A stretch of DNA of 64,000 nucleotides from Cladocopium goreaui (Eukaryota; Sar; Dinophyceae; Suessiales; Symbiodiniaceae), in NCBI GenBank assembly GCA_947184155.2, contig CAMXCT020000118.1:239213-303212 (forward strand), written 5' to 3'. This document shows positions 33,797-45,938 of this stretch, one piece after another (the first letter of the stretch is position 1; each line of letters starts with the position of its first letter). Under the pieces are notes generated by a model, which was not told the origin of the DNA, ran no database searches, and was given only the letters and a program-made list of their open reading frames with translations. Made by a program: the position numbers and the translations under genes.

Positions 33797-35960
33797 CTTA
33801 GACTCGGTTTACTCTGCAAAGGTCAATGTGTCAATGCGGTCATTTGAGCCATTTGTCTCCACATCAACCCGTACCATATCTTCTTTCCTACCTTTGATTT
33901 TTAAAAAAAAACATACTGTAATCAAAACGGGCTGGACTAGCATCATACATTCACATAAGTTTAAATACATTTACCACACTCACGTACCTATAGATAGATT
34001 CACATGCATGCGCTGGCATGCACATGCAATTGCCCACGTACACTTATTGTATGCATTTTTAATCATACATCAACAAAAAACATACCTACCATCATACCTA
34101 CCTACTTACCTACATGTCCATGCGCAAACATACGCACACACCTGTGCACATACCTACGCACGCCCACCCGTACACCACCGTACACCTGTATACAAACTGC
34201 ACAAAGTCCGCAAAATACACGCAAATATAGTTACTCATACATAGTGTCTCATACACGGAATTTACAGACCTACGTGCTTGAAGCCAAAGGGTCAGGATGG
34301 AATTCTGGGGGCGCAACGACGCGGCTGGAAGAGTGAAGAGTAGATGAGACACAGCGCGGCGTAGGATGATGAGGATGATGATGAGGATGATGAGGATGAT
34401 GAGGATGATAATAATAATGATAATGATCCAATCGTGACAATGGTGATAAGGATGATACATGATGATACTGAGCAGGATTAGGATCAGGGTGAGGTGATGA
34501 AGCTGAGGATGACGGCGAGATAACAAGCAAGATAAGGACAAGGATGAAGAGGGGGAAAGCCGGGGGGTTCATGTGCACTGTGAAATATCCTTGCCAGTCT
34601 TCAGCATGATGCATTACCTGTAAATACGAGTCTACCCTCAATACATGTTCCTAAAGCAAGACCAACTCAAGCTACGCAGTTTTCACACATAGAGACAGAC
34701 TAGGTCTGCATACATACATATATTCCTACACTTGTTTCAATGCTCTTCACTCTCCGACGCAAAGCTTCCAGCAAGATTGTTCAGGGGAGGGCTGAATGCT
34801 CGACAGGCCCGCTTCCAACCTCGCAACCTTTGCAAATAAACAACTTCCGCAATGTACGGATTTTCGCCAACATGCTTTACTCGTTGCGTTTTCTCATTGT
34901 TTAGATCCGTTTGATTTTTTTGTTTTTGCTACACCGAAACAAGTTGCAACTGGCAACCTAGAGGCACTGATTGTCATAGGCAGCCTCCGCGACAATCATC
35001 AGGGTCAGGAATTGCCAGTGTTTGGTCTTGGGTTTTCATGAGCTAGTTAAGGGGGGAATTCTCCAAACAAATCCTCAGTACTTAGACAAACGCCAGAAAC
35101 TCACTGAGTTTGGTGTAAGTGGCAATCTCTCCACGGCGCCAAATCGCTATCCACAAATGTCGTGCAATATCCACAAATGTCGTGTTTTACTGAAGGTATC
35201 TTCTTCATTGCGCATTCCTCGCGTTGTGTCCTCTGAATCCATATTCGAGCCAGGAAAACACCGTCTACATATCAAGCACGAACCACTGCCGCTAGTATAA
35301 TTCATGTGATGCATACAAAATGGAAACACCTGACATGGAAAGGCATCTTGACTTGGTGACATGTGAAAGTGAAGGGCCCCGGGTTTAGCACAAACGAAAA
35401 ACTCCGTTTGCCTTTCCGTGGGAAAACATGTTCCGCCTAGAAGACACTTCTTTCCATTGCTGCCATTGCTACCGTTGCCGATGCTGACTCTCTGCAAAAG
35501 TTGCTTCGTTAACCGCCTCATCCACAGGCCTTTTGCATCCGCAGGTACGGCCCGTCTTTCAACCCCACCTACCTTGCACTCAAGGCTTCCTGGCCAAAAC
35601 GACTAGCATCTCCAGTCGAGAGCACGCCGAATTCCATCCTGTGAAACTCCAAATCCTATCCCTGCGACCTAAAGCAGACCGGCAAGTCACGAAGTGAAGC
35701 CCCATAGGCACAGCCGAGCTTCTCAAAAGTTGTCAAAAAAGTATCCTGCCGCAGCTTCATCTCATGTTGACACTTTGCTTTCATATGACGTTTAGATGCT
35801 CGGGTATTTCACTTGTCATTGAATTAGTTGCAGGTGTTCACTAAGCAAATGGCCCAGATTTTGCTGGATTGAACCACCCTGACATCCCCGCCGCATCTGC
35901 CTTCTCTTCCGATTCTTCTCTTAATTTCTCCTTAGCAGAGGGCAGACAGGTCATCCTCAA
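33797..35960. other. No gene recognised
   Basis: Contains a CATACCTAC-rich tract (34080-34200) and a GATGATGAG microsatellite (34365-34420). ORFs have no recognisable features. Confidence 0.45.
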
Positions 35961-35964
35961 CACA

Positions 35965-36300
35965 AGTCCACCTACGATTTTTTCCACTGCAACAACTTTA
36001 ATATAAGCTATTGGAACTGGAATTACCGCGGCTGCTGGCACGAGAGTTGCCCTCCAATTGATGCTCACTAAGAGCGTCCAGTTCTACTCATTGCAACTAC
36101 AAGACATGGATCCCCTCTATTGTTATTTTTTGCATTACCTCACCGTGTCAGGATTGGGTAATTTGCGCGCGTGTTGCCTTCCTGAGATATGTGGCAACTG
36201 CTTCTCAGGCTCCTTCTCTAGAATCAAACGCTCACTCTTCACTGCCCGTCAGCAAGGCCACGTGATTCGTCCAGTCATCATGAATCACCACATGACCAAG
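35965..36300 (-). pseudogene. 18S rRNA pseudogene fragment
   Basis: The plus strand reads as the complement of conserved eukaryotic small-subunit rRNA: GCAACAACTTTAATATA, GGAATTACCGCGGCTGCTGG, TTGCCCTCCAATTGAT, GGATTGGGTAATTTGCGCGC and ATCATGAATCACCA occur in the order and rough spacing expected. Many substitutions affect universally conserved positions (for example CACGAGAG where CACCAGAC is usual) and the right end has a deletion. It covers roughly the 530-loop region and sequence 5' to it. Similarity may continue weakly to about 36360. It is a non-functional insertion, not an rDNA unit. Confidence 0.85.
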
Positions 36301-36360
36301 TAGAACACAACCCTTCTGCCAAGCCCGGCTTGGATGCATGTATCAACTCATCCATGCCGA

Positions 36361-38000
36361 ATAAGAAGAGCCAAGTTTCCCAAGGTACTGCGTTCAGACG
36401 GACCGGCCTCTTCAAATTTGACGCTGTTCCAGTGGGCGCCACCATGATGGGTCCTGTGGTAGCTCAGCCTTGGCTGCTCCAAGAAACCACAGGTCCACAC
36501 CGCTGTCCAGCATGTTGTCCCCACACGCGTTTAAAGAACTTCAGCCAAGGTGCTGGACACAAGGTGATGATTCTGTAGCCGGAGTAGGTCCACTGATTAA
36601 AAAAGCACGCGAGTCACAAGGTTGGTGAACGACCTTGGGAGCTGAAGAGTCAGTCCCAATGACCCCAATGAGAAAACCACGCACCTAAATTTGTTCCCGC
36701 ACCAAGAGCCCACGATCCGCCCAAGGGACTGCATTGACATTGAACAGGAAACAAAGACCTTTCAACTCGATATGGCCGCCCCAAGTTCCTCTTTGTCTCA
36801 TGTGAGCAATGTAGGGCTCAAAGTCACCCTTGGCTGGAGTTGGTGGTGGTAAGCGCCTCGCGTAGGCCTACATCAAATACTCGCCTAGGCCTGCGTTTAC
36901 AAATAGATTTGCGCATTCATGATCTGTATGTGCACATGTGTCGCACATTATGTATAAAGGTCTACATGTATACACATGTGCATATGCATGCAGGCATATG
37001 TGCACATGTAAGCGGATATACATGTATCGTTGCAAAAGAAACCCAAACGCCAGGACGCATTTTTGCTGCCATTTAAAGGTAGACCGTGATGTCAATGACA
37101 TAGAAACATTGAAAAAACATGCACAAAAACACGCACGTATGTATATATGCATGCGCATAGGCACACATCTCATCTCTGCATTGACATTCACATTATCATC
37201 TTTTGCGTACCCCTACTCACCAGCCATCATCACCATCGTCATTGCTGCTGGCCAGGTTCTTCAATAAAACCCTGGAAGTCCCCAGGCTTTTTTTTCATAT
37301 AGTCAGCACATTCTTCGCGCAACCGCACCTAGGGGACAACGGAAACTTACACGGCTCAACTTACACAACTCATTTCACACGGGTGGGTTTCAAAGCAGCC
37401 AGCTTCACATGTGGGGTTAACCGGTCCTATAATTCCATTTTTCAACATGCGGTTCCTCCGAAGGCCCCAAGGGGTCCACTCCAAAGCTAGCGCCAAGGCA
37501 CGTGCGCCTCGGGGTCGTGGGCACCAACCTGTTCCGCCCACCTCAGGAAGTTGCGCGTGCGCGGCAAAGCTGTGGGCTTGCGCGCTGCGGTGGGGATCGG
37601 GAACGGAAATGAAGGGAAATGAGGTGACACGGGGGAGTGTTGGATGGTGCTCCTCATGCTAATTGATGGTGGGATGATTGGATGACGGTCGCTTTTGGTA
37701 AAGATTTTCCATCTTTCATCATTGATTCTGATTGACTGACCACTTTTCACATACAAATCGTCCATCTGAATCCAAGATAGGCAAAAAGAAGCCAAAAGCA
37801 AGAAGGACTCCACCAACAGTTAAGTTAAGTGGTCGCGAACACTCTGCTGAACCAAGTTGGCGATGATCTACCTCTTAAACATGTTGTTTTCAGAGAAAGA
37901 GAGGAGACCTCAAGCACCTTTCGGTCCATCAGTGGCTTCGCTCTGCCATCCCTGATTCACAACCACCAACCTCTCCTATAGGTTTCCTATTTTTGAAACT
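36361..38000. other. No gene recognised
   Basis: Mixed-composition sequence with ACATGTGCA-type repeats near 36930-37030. No coding or RNA signature seen. Confidence 0.4.
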
Positions 38001-38012
38001 TCCGCCACCGCC

Positions 38013-39406
38013 TTGTGCGGTACTACTGGTATTATTGATGAATACATCACCCTTGACCATCCTGTAATCATGAGAGGTGAGGTACCCGGGACGGGTAAGA
38101 GCTGTATATGCCAAAGGATGTTAGACAGGGATTTTAAGGTTATATTTGTTTGCCCTACTAGTAAACGATTACAATCTTTTGAGGGAGAAGCAATTACAAT
38201 AAAAAAGTTTTTGGTATATCACCTGGCACTGTTAAATTGGATGAGTTAGTTTGATTTTTCAGAGTTTGATGCCATTGTTTTTGATGAGGTGTATTTTGCT
38301 AGTAGGAATGTATATTGGAAAATGAAGCAGTTTGTGGAGAAAAATACGAAGGATAAAAGGATAATTGGTACCGGTGATGCCTTACAACTAAAACCTATTC
38401 AGGAGCTTACTAACACTCAGGGTTATCATACTCATGCTCATGAAATCATTGATGACATTCTTGAAAGCAAAATTAATCTTAAAATATGCAAAAGGCTAAA
38501 TAGTGAAGAAGATAGAAAGAAAATATACAATATTAACGATGACTTTTTTGTTAATAAACTATCATTTACAAAAATCATTGAGAAATACTTTTCATATACA
38601 ACTGACATCAAGGGTTTTTAGTATAACATAGCTTTCTTAAACAATACCTGTAAAAATGTATCAATTGAAATTAGGAAACAAGAAAATAGACAATATGTAT
38701 ATGAAAAACGAGAAAGGCTAATATGCAGAGAATACACCAAGGTTGATGGTAAAGTTTTTAATGTAAACTTTGAGTATGAAATAGTAGAAGTACGTGATGC
38801 ATTTTTAATGCTGAAGGATATTAAAAGTCAGGAGGTTAGAGGTTTGGATAAAGATGAGGTCAGGGCATCATGTATATTTGCTTCGTGCTTTACTTGTCAT
38901 TCCGCCCAAGGCAGTAGTATAGATGGAGATATTACAATATTTGATTACAACCACGTTCTGGTAAGAAATTACCGTGAATTCTTATGGACTGCTATTACAC
39001 GCACAAGGGACTGAAGTAAAGTTAAGTTTTTTTAATACAGTGATGATACAGAAGGTGAATTAAATAAGCAAAACAGAATGAGCTATTTTAATAGGAAGGT
39101 TGTAAATTATAAAATACAAGACCGTAACGCCAGGAGAGAAATACCTAAAGTACCTAAAGAAGGTTATGTAAATACTCAATTGTTTTTAGACAATATTAAA
39201 AACCAATGTAATTACTGTGGCTGTGGCTTTGCATTAGGTATTAGAAAAGGTAATATACCAACAAATCTGACAGCCCAAGGAAAGGATAATGATATAAGCC
39301 ATACTTTAGATAATTGCATTGCTTACTGTTGTAGATGTAATAGTGGTTGTAAATGAGGATTTAAAAAATATTTCTTAGAAAAAGTATATAAGGAAAAAAC
39401 TGTATT
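38013..39406 (+). pseudogene. AT-rich SF1 helicase + HNH-like gene, interrupted (5' part)
   Basis: One reading frame holds superfamily-1 helicase motifs in order: Walker A (GEVPGTGKS, ~38080-38105), Walker B (IVFDEV, ~38270-38290), GDALQLKPI (~38375), CKRLN, CHSAQGSSIDGD (~38895-38925) and AITRTR (~38990). It then runs into a cysteine cluster CNYCGC...HTLDN...CCRC resembling an HNH endonuclease (~39200-39345). Five in-frame stops (38247, 38619, 39012, 39033, 39354) but no frameshift interrupt it. No ATG is clear at the start. Composition is far more AT-rich than the surroundings. Relatives by style are helicases of large DNA viruses and virus-like mobile elements. The frame resumes after the LTR element at 46053. 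Confidence 0.7.
39402..39406 (+). other. Target-site duplication GTATT (left)
   Basis: GTATT directly precedes the left LTR and is repeated at 46048-46052 after the right LTR; 5 bases is the usual Copia duplication size. Confidence 0.9.
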
Positions 39407-39502
39407 TGCAAACCCTGCCTATATCAGGCACACCCTTTTGGCCCCAGATGGCTCACACGTAATGATGTGAAACCACCTTACATGAGATGCAACACATTTG
39501 CA
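39407..39502 (-). repeat. 3' LTR of the Copia element
   Basis: 96 bases with TG...CA ends and a 6-base terminal inverted repeat (TGCAAA/TTTGCA). A G-rich tract (complement of CCCCCT at 39503-39508) directly precedes it on the element strand, as expected for a polypurine tract. Confidence 0.9.
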
Positions 39503-39573
39503 CCCCCTGCGCTGCGATGCCACGGTTCCGTGGTCTAAGCAGCAAAAGTAGCGGAGTCTGGGATCCATGGGCC

Positions 39574-41125
39574 TCAAGTCAGTTGCTTATGGCCTGTTCT
39601 CCCAGCTATCTGAAAACATAACCTCTGAAGATGCGAACTGATCGCAGCCTGAGGTTGCACTTTGGTCACGAGGTCCGAGTCGTTGAGGACCCCTTTCACC
39701 TTGTCAATCTCCAATTCCTTCTCAGAGACTTTCTCCTGAAGCCACAAATATTTGGCCTGAATGTGTCGGCTCTGCCCAACACCTTTCCTCTCTGTCATGG
39801 CCTTCGCTGACGAGCTGTCAACCTTGACCTTCGTCATTCCCACCTTATCGTACCAAAACTCCAAGATGCCCTTGACGAACTCGGCCAAAGTCGCTGTCCT
39901 GCAAATCCCGTAGTACTCGCTCTCAGCGCTCGACAAGGCCACGATCTTCTGGCTTGCACCTTTGACTAGGACGGAATGTCCTCCAATCTTCACCACTGAT
40001 CCACTTGTTGACCTTCTCGTTCGAAGATCTCCTGCCCAATCAGAATCGCTCCATGCTGTCACCTTGAGCTCCTTTAGCGTCTGCTCCGCAAAGACACGCT
40101 TCATGTAGGGGTACTTGAGCAAATACCTCACAGCCTTCTTCAAGCGCAGCATGTCGTTGAGCTTGGGACTTTTCATAGCTCCCGCCAAAGTTCTCACTGC
40201 ATGGCATAGATCAGGACGATCTGTTGAAAGGTAGGCCAATCTCATCACCATTGACCTGTAGGTGCTCTGCTGAGCTTGGTCCAGCACAGGCTGCTGTTCC
40301 GTCACCGCCAGCTCTCCAGGCGTGATCTTGTCCTCCGGCACGTCGCACCCCTTGGTGTTGACGCCAAAGTTGAAATCCCTGATCAAGATCTCAGCATGTC
40401 GAGCATCAGCCTCAATCTCGAGACGCTTGCCCCCACTGTCCGTTCCATCTGGGATGAATCTGACCAGGCGATTCAGGAAGAACATCTCCTGCACCTCTGA
40501 CCCATCCTTGCCCAACAGAGATTCCCATCTTGCTGTGTACTTGGTGTTCAAGACCTTGTCCAACCAGCACAGGTCCTCGTAGTTCCCAACGACCAAGAAA
40601 TCGTCGCCATGAACCAATCCCACCAAGCTTTTCTCCGGAAATCGGAAAATTGCCGGGCACAATCTGCTGAATGTAGCGCCCTGCGAACCCATCCACGAAG
40701 TGTAGTCCTTCTGGAAGATCTTTGAAGCATCCTGCGTTCCGTACATGCTCTTGAGATCTCTTGAGAAGTTTTCCCACCATAGCACCAGGATCGTCAGGTC
40801 GATGTTGATCTTCTGGAGGTAGTTCAACAAATAGGTTCCTCTCTGCCTTGCCCATGAAGTGCGCACGGCTGATGTCCCAACTGGCCATCATCTTGTTGTT
40901 GTCCTTGCCCTCCACGTTCGTCATGAACATGCTCATCAAGGCATACACACTCTCGATGGGCGGTGTCGCAGAAAAGACTTCCGCTCCTCCAAGTTGATCC
41001 TCAATCCTCTTTGCACGCTTCACCTCTTTTGCCACGAGGCGTGATCTCACCTTGGGTTTGTTGCTGTCGCCCTTGTTGATGTCCACCCACTTGAGCTTCA
41101 GCACTTCCACATCACATTCTTCCAT
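39574..41125 (-). pseudogene. pol: Reverse transcriptase and RNase H of the Copia element, one frameshift
   Basis: The region starts with LKLKWVDINKGD and RSRLVAKEV (RVT_2-type fingers), followed by ASWDISRAHFMG. After a single-base shift near 40770 it continues with the active-site GLVHGDDFLVVG. RNase H follows: WSDSDWAGD, STSGS, ALSSAESEYYG and VKVDSSSAKA, ending near 39574. Function: copying element RNA into DNA and degrading the RNA strand. The shift separates the fingers from the VHGDD-type palm in different frames. Confidence 0.88.
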
Positions 41126-42200
41126 TGGGACTCACATAGACGGACTCCTGATGAATCCACCTCAGCTCCTCAGCTCTTGCCTCCTGCACGAGCTTTGGAT
41201 CCAATGTTGCACCAGACGCATCGTCCTTGTACTCCTCCATCTCGGCCTCCCAAGACACCATGTCGTCAGGCGATGGTCCTGACACTTGTTCCTCCACCGC
41301 ACTGATGACGTTCATCTTCTCCAGCTCTCTCTTGAGCCCTCGAAGCACCGCTTCCACCAATGCCACTGGGTACACCTGTGCAGCTTTTGCCCGATTGGCA
41401 CCCACCAGATGTACATGCCGATGAACTTCTCGACCTTTCAGATCGTTTTCACAAACTCCTTTCAGCTCCTTCGCAATCTCCTCAGAGTTGGTAAGCCACA
41501 GCGTCTCCTTGCGCACATGCAGTAGCTCTCCCTCATCGTTCTTCAGCTTCATTCCAAAGCGACACATCGGGGATTGCACCAGGTAGCTGTTGGGGTCATT
41601 GGCTAACTCCTCCACCTCGCTTTCCTTCCATGAAGTTGCATCACGAGGGTGTTCATGAAGATAAAATCCTCCAAGTCGTGCTTGCCTCTTGCAGCACCTG
41701 ATAGATCTCCTCAGCCGAAGTCTCCCAAGCATCTCCTCTTGCTCGACGATCTCCTTCAGCCTCTTGTGGTTTGATAACCTCCGCAAAGGACTGAATGTTG
41801 TGCACGGCGGCGAAGATGTCACCAACCACGGCTTCTCCGCATCCAAGATCTCCAGCAGCAATTGGAAGTCCTCGTCCTTGTCCAGGTTCCATCTTTCTGA
41901 TCCATCTGGTTTCATCTCTTCCAAATCCACTGCTATCCCTTTTCTCAAGCCGAACCTCTCGGCTTCTTTGTTCATCCTTTCAGGTGAGAAGACCTCAACC
42001 ACATCCATAGCCGCCAGATCTGCAATGCTCTTGGCTGCCTCGTAGCTCCCGATCAGCAATGTCATAGCCTGGATCGAAGCTGCCCTCACCGGGCTTGCAC
42101 CTTCTGCATCGGCCTCTTGACAAAGGTCATCCATCCACATCCACAACGCCTTCTTCACCTCCTTTTCTCTTTGTACCCCCTGATGCTTCCGGCGCGGCAA
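41112..42200 (-). pseudogene. Cytosine-methyltransferase-like module within Copia pol
   Basis: Between integrase and RT. Visible in order are VVEVFSPERM...GLRKGIAVDL (like motifs I-II), VTSSPPCTTFS (like motif IV with its catalytic Cys) and FYLHEHPRDATSW (position of motif VI, His-Pro in place of Asn-Val). A QRRxR motif VIII is not evident, so it may be a reduced or repurposed domain. Retrotransposon-borne cytosine methyltransferases have been reported in dinoflagellates; whether this module is active is unknown. It is joined to its neighbours through single-base shifts near 42165 and 41120. Confidence 0.6.
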
Positions 42201-44118
42201 CCCCAGCTCCTAGGTTCAGCTCTCCTCCAGCCGATCCCTGAGCAGGTTCTGCAGCCATCGGCACCACTCCTTGGGGATCCACTGCCTCTTCAAGAAGCCT
42301 ATCCTCCTCTCTGAGCCTTTTCACTTCCGCATCGTCAGATGCTGCTGCCTCATCTAGGCATCTTTTGATCCTCTGTCGGCATTCTGAGCTGTGCGCCACT
42401 TGCTGAAATCCAGCACCCCTCACCAGCGACAAGCACCCTGGGCATTCATCTGTACGCCCAAATCTTGTCAGGTACTCTCTCCTCACTGGCCAGGCTTTCA
42501 CACCTTGCCTGCTCTGTTGGCTGCTTGCACTAGGCCCACCAACCATTGGCCTGTTGTCTCCAGCTGCACCTTCTCCTCCATCTTGACGTCCTCCACCTTG
42601 TCCAGGAACTCCTTGTTGAAGAGCTGGTCCAAGTGCAGGTTGAACGATGACCACTTGAGGTTGAGGTTCCGCTGGTTGAGCTTGTTCAGGAAGTTGTCTC
42701 CTCACGTAGGCACGAACATCCCATGGGCTGCCCTTCAAGTTCTCCTCCAAAGCAGTCCATTTCTCATCCTCCGGCAGTGAATGGTATGAAGTTCCCACCA
42801 CCACGCCTTCTGTTGTCATGCCCAGCACGCTCCCAAATCTGTTGTGACATCCAAGAAACCGTGCTGGCTTCATTCTTGCTTGATCACCTCTCTTCCCTTT
42901 CCCTGCCGGCTTGATCATGATTCTTTCTCCAAAGACCGGCATGGGTTTGATCCATTTCTTGCCTGTCCTTCTCTCCTCAGCTGTTCGGCCATCTGCGCCG
43001 ACCCTGTAACGGTTCGACTGCTCGGCGGCATACCGAGGAACCCAAAGAAGTAGTGGATGATCCTCAGGAATGTCCTCATACTTCTTCTTCAGCGACATAG
43101 TGATTGCACGCACTCTCCATTTCACCTCTCGAACTGCTGCTTCAGCTTCTCCATTGGCACGTGCATCACCTACAGGACTTTCCTCGCAGACCACTTTGGT
43201 CAGGCATTTGGCTTCTTCCCCTGCAGCCTTCTTCATCTTCACCAAAGCATGCTCACCGTCGGACTTGAGGACGACTTCCTTGTATCCAAGAAGTTCCAAG
43301 AATCTCGCCAAAAGTTTCCGACCAGTAGTTTCGCCATCTCCCTTCTCCCTGAGCGAAGTTGCCATCTGCATGCCCGTCTTGCGGTCTTGTGCCACCAAAT
43401 GCGGCCTGGCACCCTCAGCATCCGTCAGGTACCAATAGTCCATGACCACTGTGTTGAGCAACTCCCCCTGATGAGGTACTCGACGATGTTGTTGCCCATA
43501 GCCCGTTGCCGCCACGCATTCAGTGCACCAGCTTCGGTACACCGCATGGCCAGAAGCTTCATGCTCTTTCTTCTCCGCTGGTGTTGGTGTCGGCGGACTC
43601 CACCCCGGGTTGGCAGGTCTTGCCTCAACTCCTTCAGAGATGACAAGCTCCTCTCCACCCGCAGGCACATCCACCTCTTCCTCCAGGGCACACGCAAACC
43701 GTGGTGACCTGGTTCTCTCCCTTCTCGGCACTCCTGCTGGTTCTGGAGGTGCTTCACTCCTCCTTGGGATCGCTCTCACTTCTCCAGTTGTTCTCGTCGA
43801 AGGCAGTGTTGATGTCATAGTCCCGGAAGAAGACAACGGTCTCGACATAGATGGTGGTGGTCCTTCAGGTGAATGTGGAGAAACTGCATCTTGATCGGGG
43901 ATTTTCTCCTTGAGGTAAAAGTTGTAGACTCCATCTTCTTCAGCCACTGGAATGATCCCCTCTTTCCCAAATCTCCACACTGCTTTCTGGTAGGCCTCAT
44001 TCATAGCCTTGTTGACCGGATGCGAACAGGGAATAATCTCCCCTCCACCAGTTCCCAGCCATGTCACGTAGCCCTTGTCGTGCATCTTGGCTGCACTGCA
44101 CGTCGGCCACCTGACCAT
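42127..44118 (-). pseudogene. pol: Integrase region of the Copia element
   Basis: Reading 5' to 3' on the minus strand: an HHCC-like start (HEASGHAVYRSWCTEC), then the core with Asp in VVMDYWYL, Asp in VLKSDGEHAL and Glu in RANGEAEAAV, matching the DDE triad. The C-terminal part is Gln/Pro-rich and includes a cysteine/histidine cluster (CPGCLSL...HSSECRQRI), a feature I associate with dinoflagellate Copia elements. It joins the protease frame by a shift near 44100. Confidence 0.8.
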
Positions 44119-44572
44119 TCAACTTCCGCATGGCTCCTTTGGTGTCTTCTCCACGTAGTACAGCATTGCCATAGGCGTTGATCACCTCACCACTCGCAGT
44201 CTTGAGCTTCATGGTCTCCTCCTCTCCAACGTTGAACATCTTCTTGGGAAACACCGTCAACGAAGCTCCTGTGTCTAAGTTGCAACGGACCCATTCTGGA
44301 TCCACCGAAGTCGTAGATGCAATGGAAGGCAAAGAATCTGGGCTCCACTCCTCCTCAGTCTGATCCACTGCCACCATGATCGTCTCCTCGTTCTCGTCAG
44401 CCACCTCTGTTCTTGCTCTCGAAGAATCCCTTGACCGACTTGCATTCTCGTTGAACGGCCTCTCAACCACCTCCGGTGTACTTGAAGGCGATCTTCTTCT
44501 CCTCCTCGAAGGTCTCGACTTTGCCACTGTCAGCGTATTGAGCTCCACCAAACCTTCCCACAGTTGTTGCAT
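43997..44572 (-). pseudogene. pol: Aspartic protease region of the Copia element
   Basis: Contains the active-site triplet in CNLDTGASLTVFPKKMF, expected to cleave the polyprotein. The preceding linker is Arg/Ser- and Glu-rich. Frame changes near 44555 and 44470 separate it from Gag. Confidence 0.75.
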
Positions 44573-45765
44573 TTTCCGTTGAACTTCTCCCCCTTTTTCG
44601 GTGAACTGCTTGCCGACCTCGAAGTTGAAGAAGCAGGTTGACCTTTTCCACTTTTGGGTTTACTCCAACAGTCCCGACTGCGATGTCCATGCTTCCCGCA
44701 ATTGTTGCAGGTGCCGTCGAACTTCACGGTCATCTTGTTGTGGTTGTCATTCTTCCCATGCCCCTTGCCCTTTGCGAGCGATGCCAAAGTTCCTGAAACT
44801 GCTTTTGCCAAAGAGTCAACGTCCATAGGAATTGTTCCCCCTGAGCCCCCTGACGATTTGGCGAAGTTTGCACTCAACGTCATCCGGCTCCCTGTCTTCA
44901 CTTCCATATAATTGACGACTTCACGTTCCATGTCGTCAAAGCTGCGAAACCGTGTGTGGTTCAGCAGCAAGTGGGTCTCCAACTCCTTCGGGACCAGCTT
45001 TTCCAAGGCGTTCATCGCCAGGCTATCTGGTAGGGCTTCTCTTTGACCAAATTGATCCCTTTTCTTGTCGTACCTGCTTTTCAAGGCTTTCCATCGCTCC
45101 AAAGCGCTCTGCAAAGAGTCATAGGATGCCCTCTCTGGATTGGTCAATGCCTGGAGCATTATGCGTTTTCTCGACCCAGTTGCAGGATCAAATCGGCGAT
45201 GAAGTGCTCGCCATGCTTCTAGTCCTTGGCCCGTGGTGACATTCTCCACAACATCGAAGGCCACCGACTCCGTTGTTGCCCTCAGCACACTGTAGAGCTG
45301 GGAGTTGAAGTCACCAATGTCCTCCCAGCGGTCCAAGTCATCTGCATTGATGCCGAAGGTGTCCATGATGTCGTTCTCCGTGATCTCAGCGTCCATGGCC
45401 GATGCCCACTCCATCACCTCTCTTGATTTGCCTCCGAAAACTCCATGAGCATAGTCCTCCAGCTTCACACTCCACAACCTGAATTTGCTTTCTGCGTCAT
45501 CACCTAGGATCTGTGGTTCTCCCAGGCCTCGATGGTCAATCAGACCTTTCGGCTTCCCCAGCTTTGTCAAAGCCGTGGGTAGTTCACGTAGTGCTTGTAG
45601 AACTTCTGCCATGCCAGCTTGTGCTCCTCCATGTTGAGGCGACTGACCTTGGGACGCCTCAAAGGTCGCCAGTCTTTCCCTCAGCACCGTGTTCTCTGCC
45701 TGGGCCTGCGCCATCTGAGCTTGCAATTGCTGGATGGCTGTCGTGACCTCTTCCAAGCTCGCCAT
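44530..45765 (-). CDS. gag: Gag of the Copia element
   Basis: ATG at 45765 (ATGGCGAGCTTGG). It starts with a Gln/Ala-rich coiled coil (TTAIQQLQAQMAQAQAEN), followed by a Copia-type capsid region (WRALHRRFDP, RWKALKSRYD, NYMEVKTGSRMTL) and a zinc knuckle CNNCGKHGHRSRDC of CX2CX4HX4C type. A second knuckle begins (CNNCGK) but is cut by a frame change at ~44555. Role: RNA packaging and particle formation. Confidence 0.82.
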   Translation of the reverse strand: MASLEEVTTAIQQLQAQMAQAQAENTVLRERLATFEASQGQSPQHGGAQAGMAEVLQALRELPTALTKLGKPKGLIDHRGLGEPQILGDDAESKFRLWSVKLEDYAHGVFGGKSREVMEWASAMDAEITENDIMDTFGINADDLDRWEDIGDFNSQLYSVLRATTESVAFDVVENVTTGQGLEAWRALHRRFDPATGSRKRIMLQALTNPERASYDSLQSALERWKALKSRYDKKRDQFGQREALPDSLAMNALEKLVPKELETHLLLNHTRFRSFDDMEREVVNYMEVKTGSRMTLSANFAKSSGGSGGTIPMDVDSLAKAVSGTLASLAKGKGHGKNDNHNKMTVKFDGTCNNCGKHGHRSRDCWSKPKSGKGQPASSTSRSASSSPKKGEKFNGKCNNCGKVWWSSIR

Positions 45766-45938
45766 CCCCACAAAGTGCTCCTAGTAGCACCAGCCCCACC
45801 GAGGATCTCCACAGTGCCACCAGGAGGATCGCCAGCACGGCCACCTTGATGTAGTGGGACCACACTGATGCCGAAGGTCTCGTCCCCAGCACCAGTTGCC
45901 CACGAAGTGCCTCGCGGCCTCGAGCCGCAGCACCACCA

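Noticed and set aside
34796-37816. Scattered ORFs of 60-110 codons on both strands
   Set aside because: No domain, no consistent exon structure, and several overlap the 18S pseudogene or simple repeats.
38013-39356. Reading the in-frame TGA codons as tryptophan under an alternative code
   Set aside because: TGG is used for tryptophan throughout and TAG and TAA also interrupt the frame, so ordinary decay is simpler.
41112-42200. Calling the Copia module a functional DNA methyltransferase
   Set aside because: Only the motif I/II, IV and a changed VI region are visible, motif VIII was not found, and the frame is broken on both sides.
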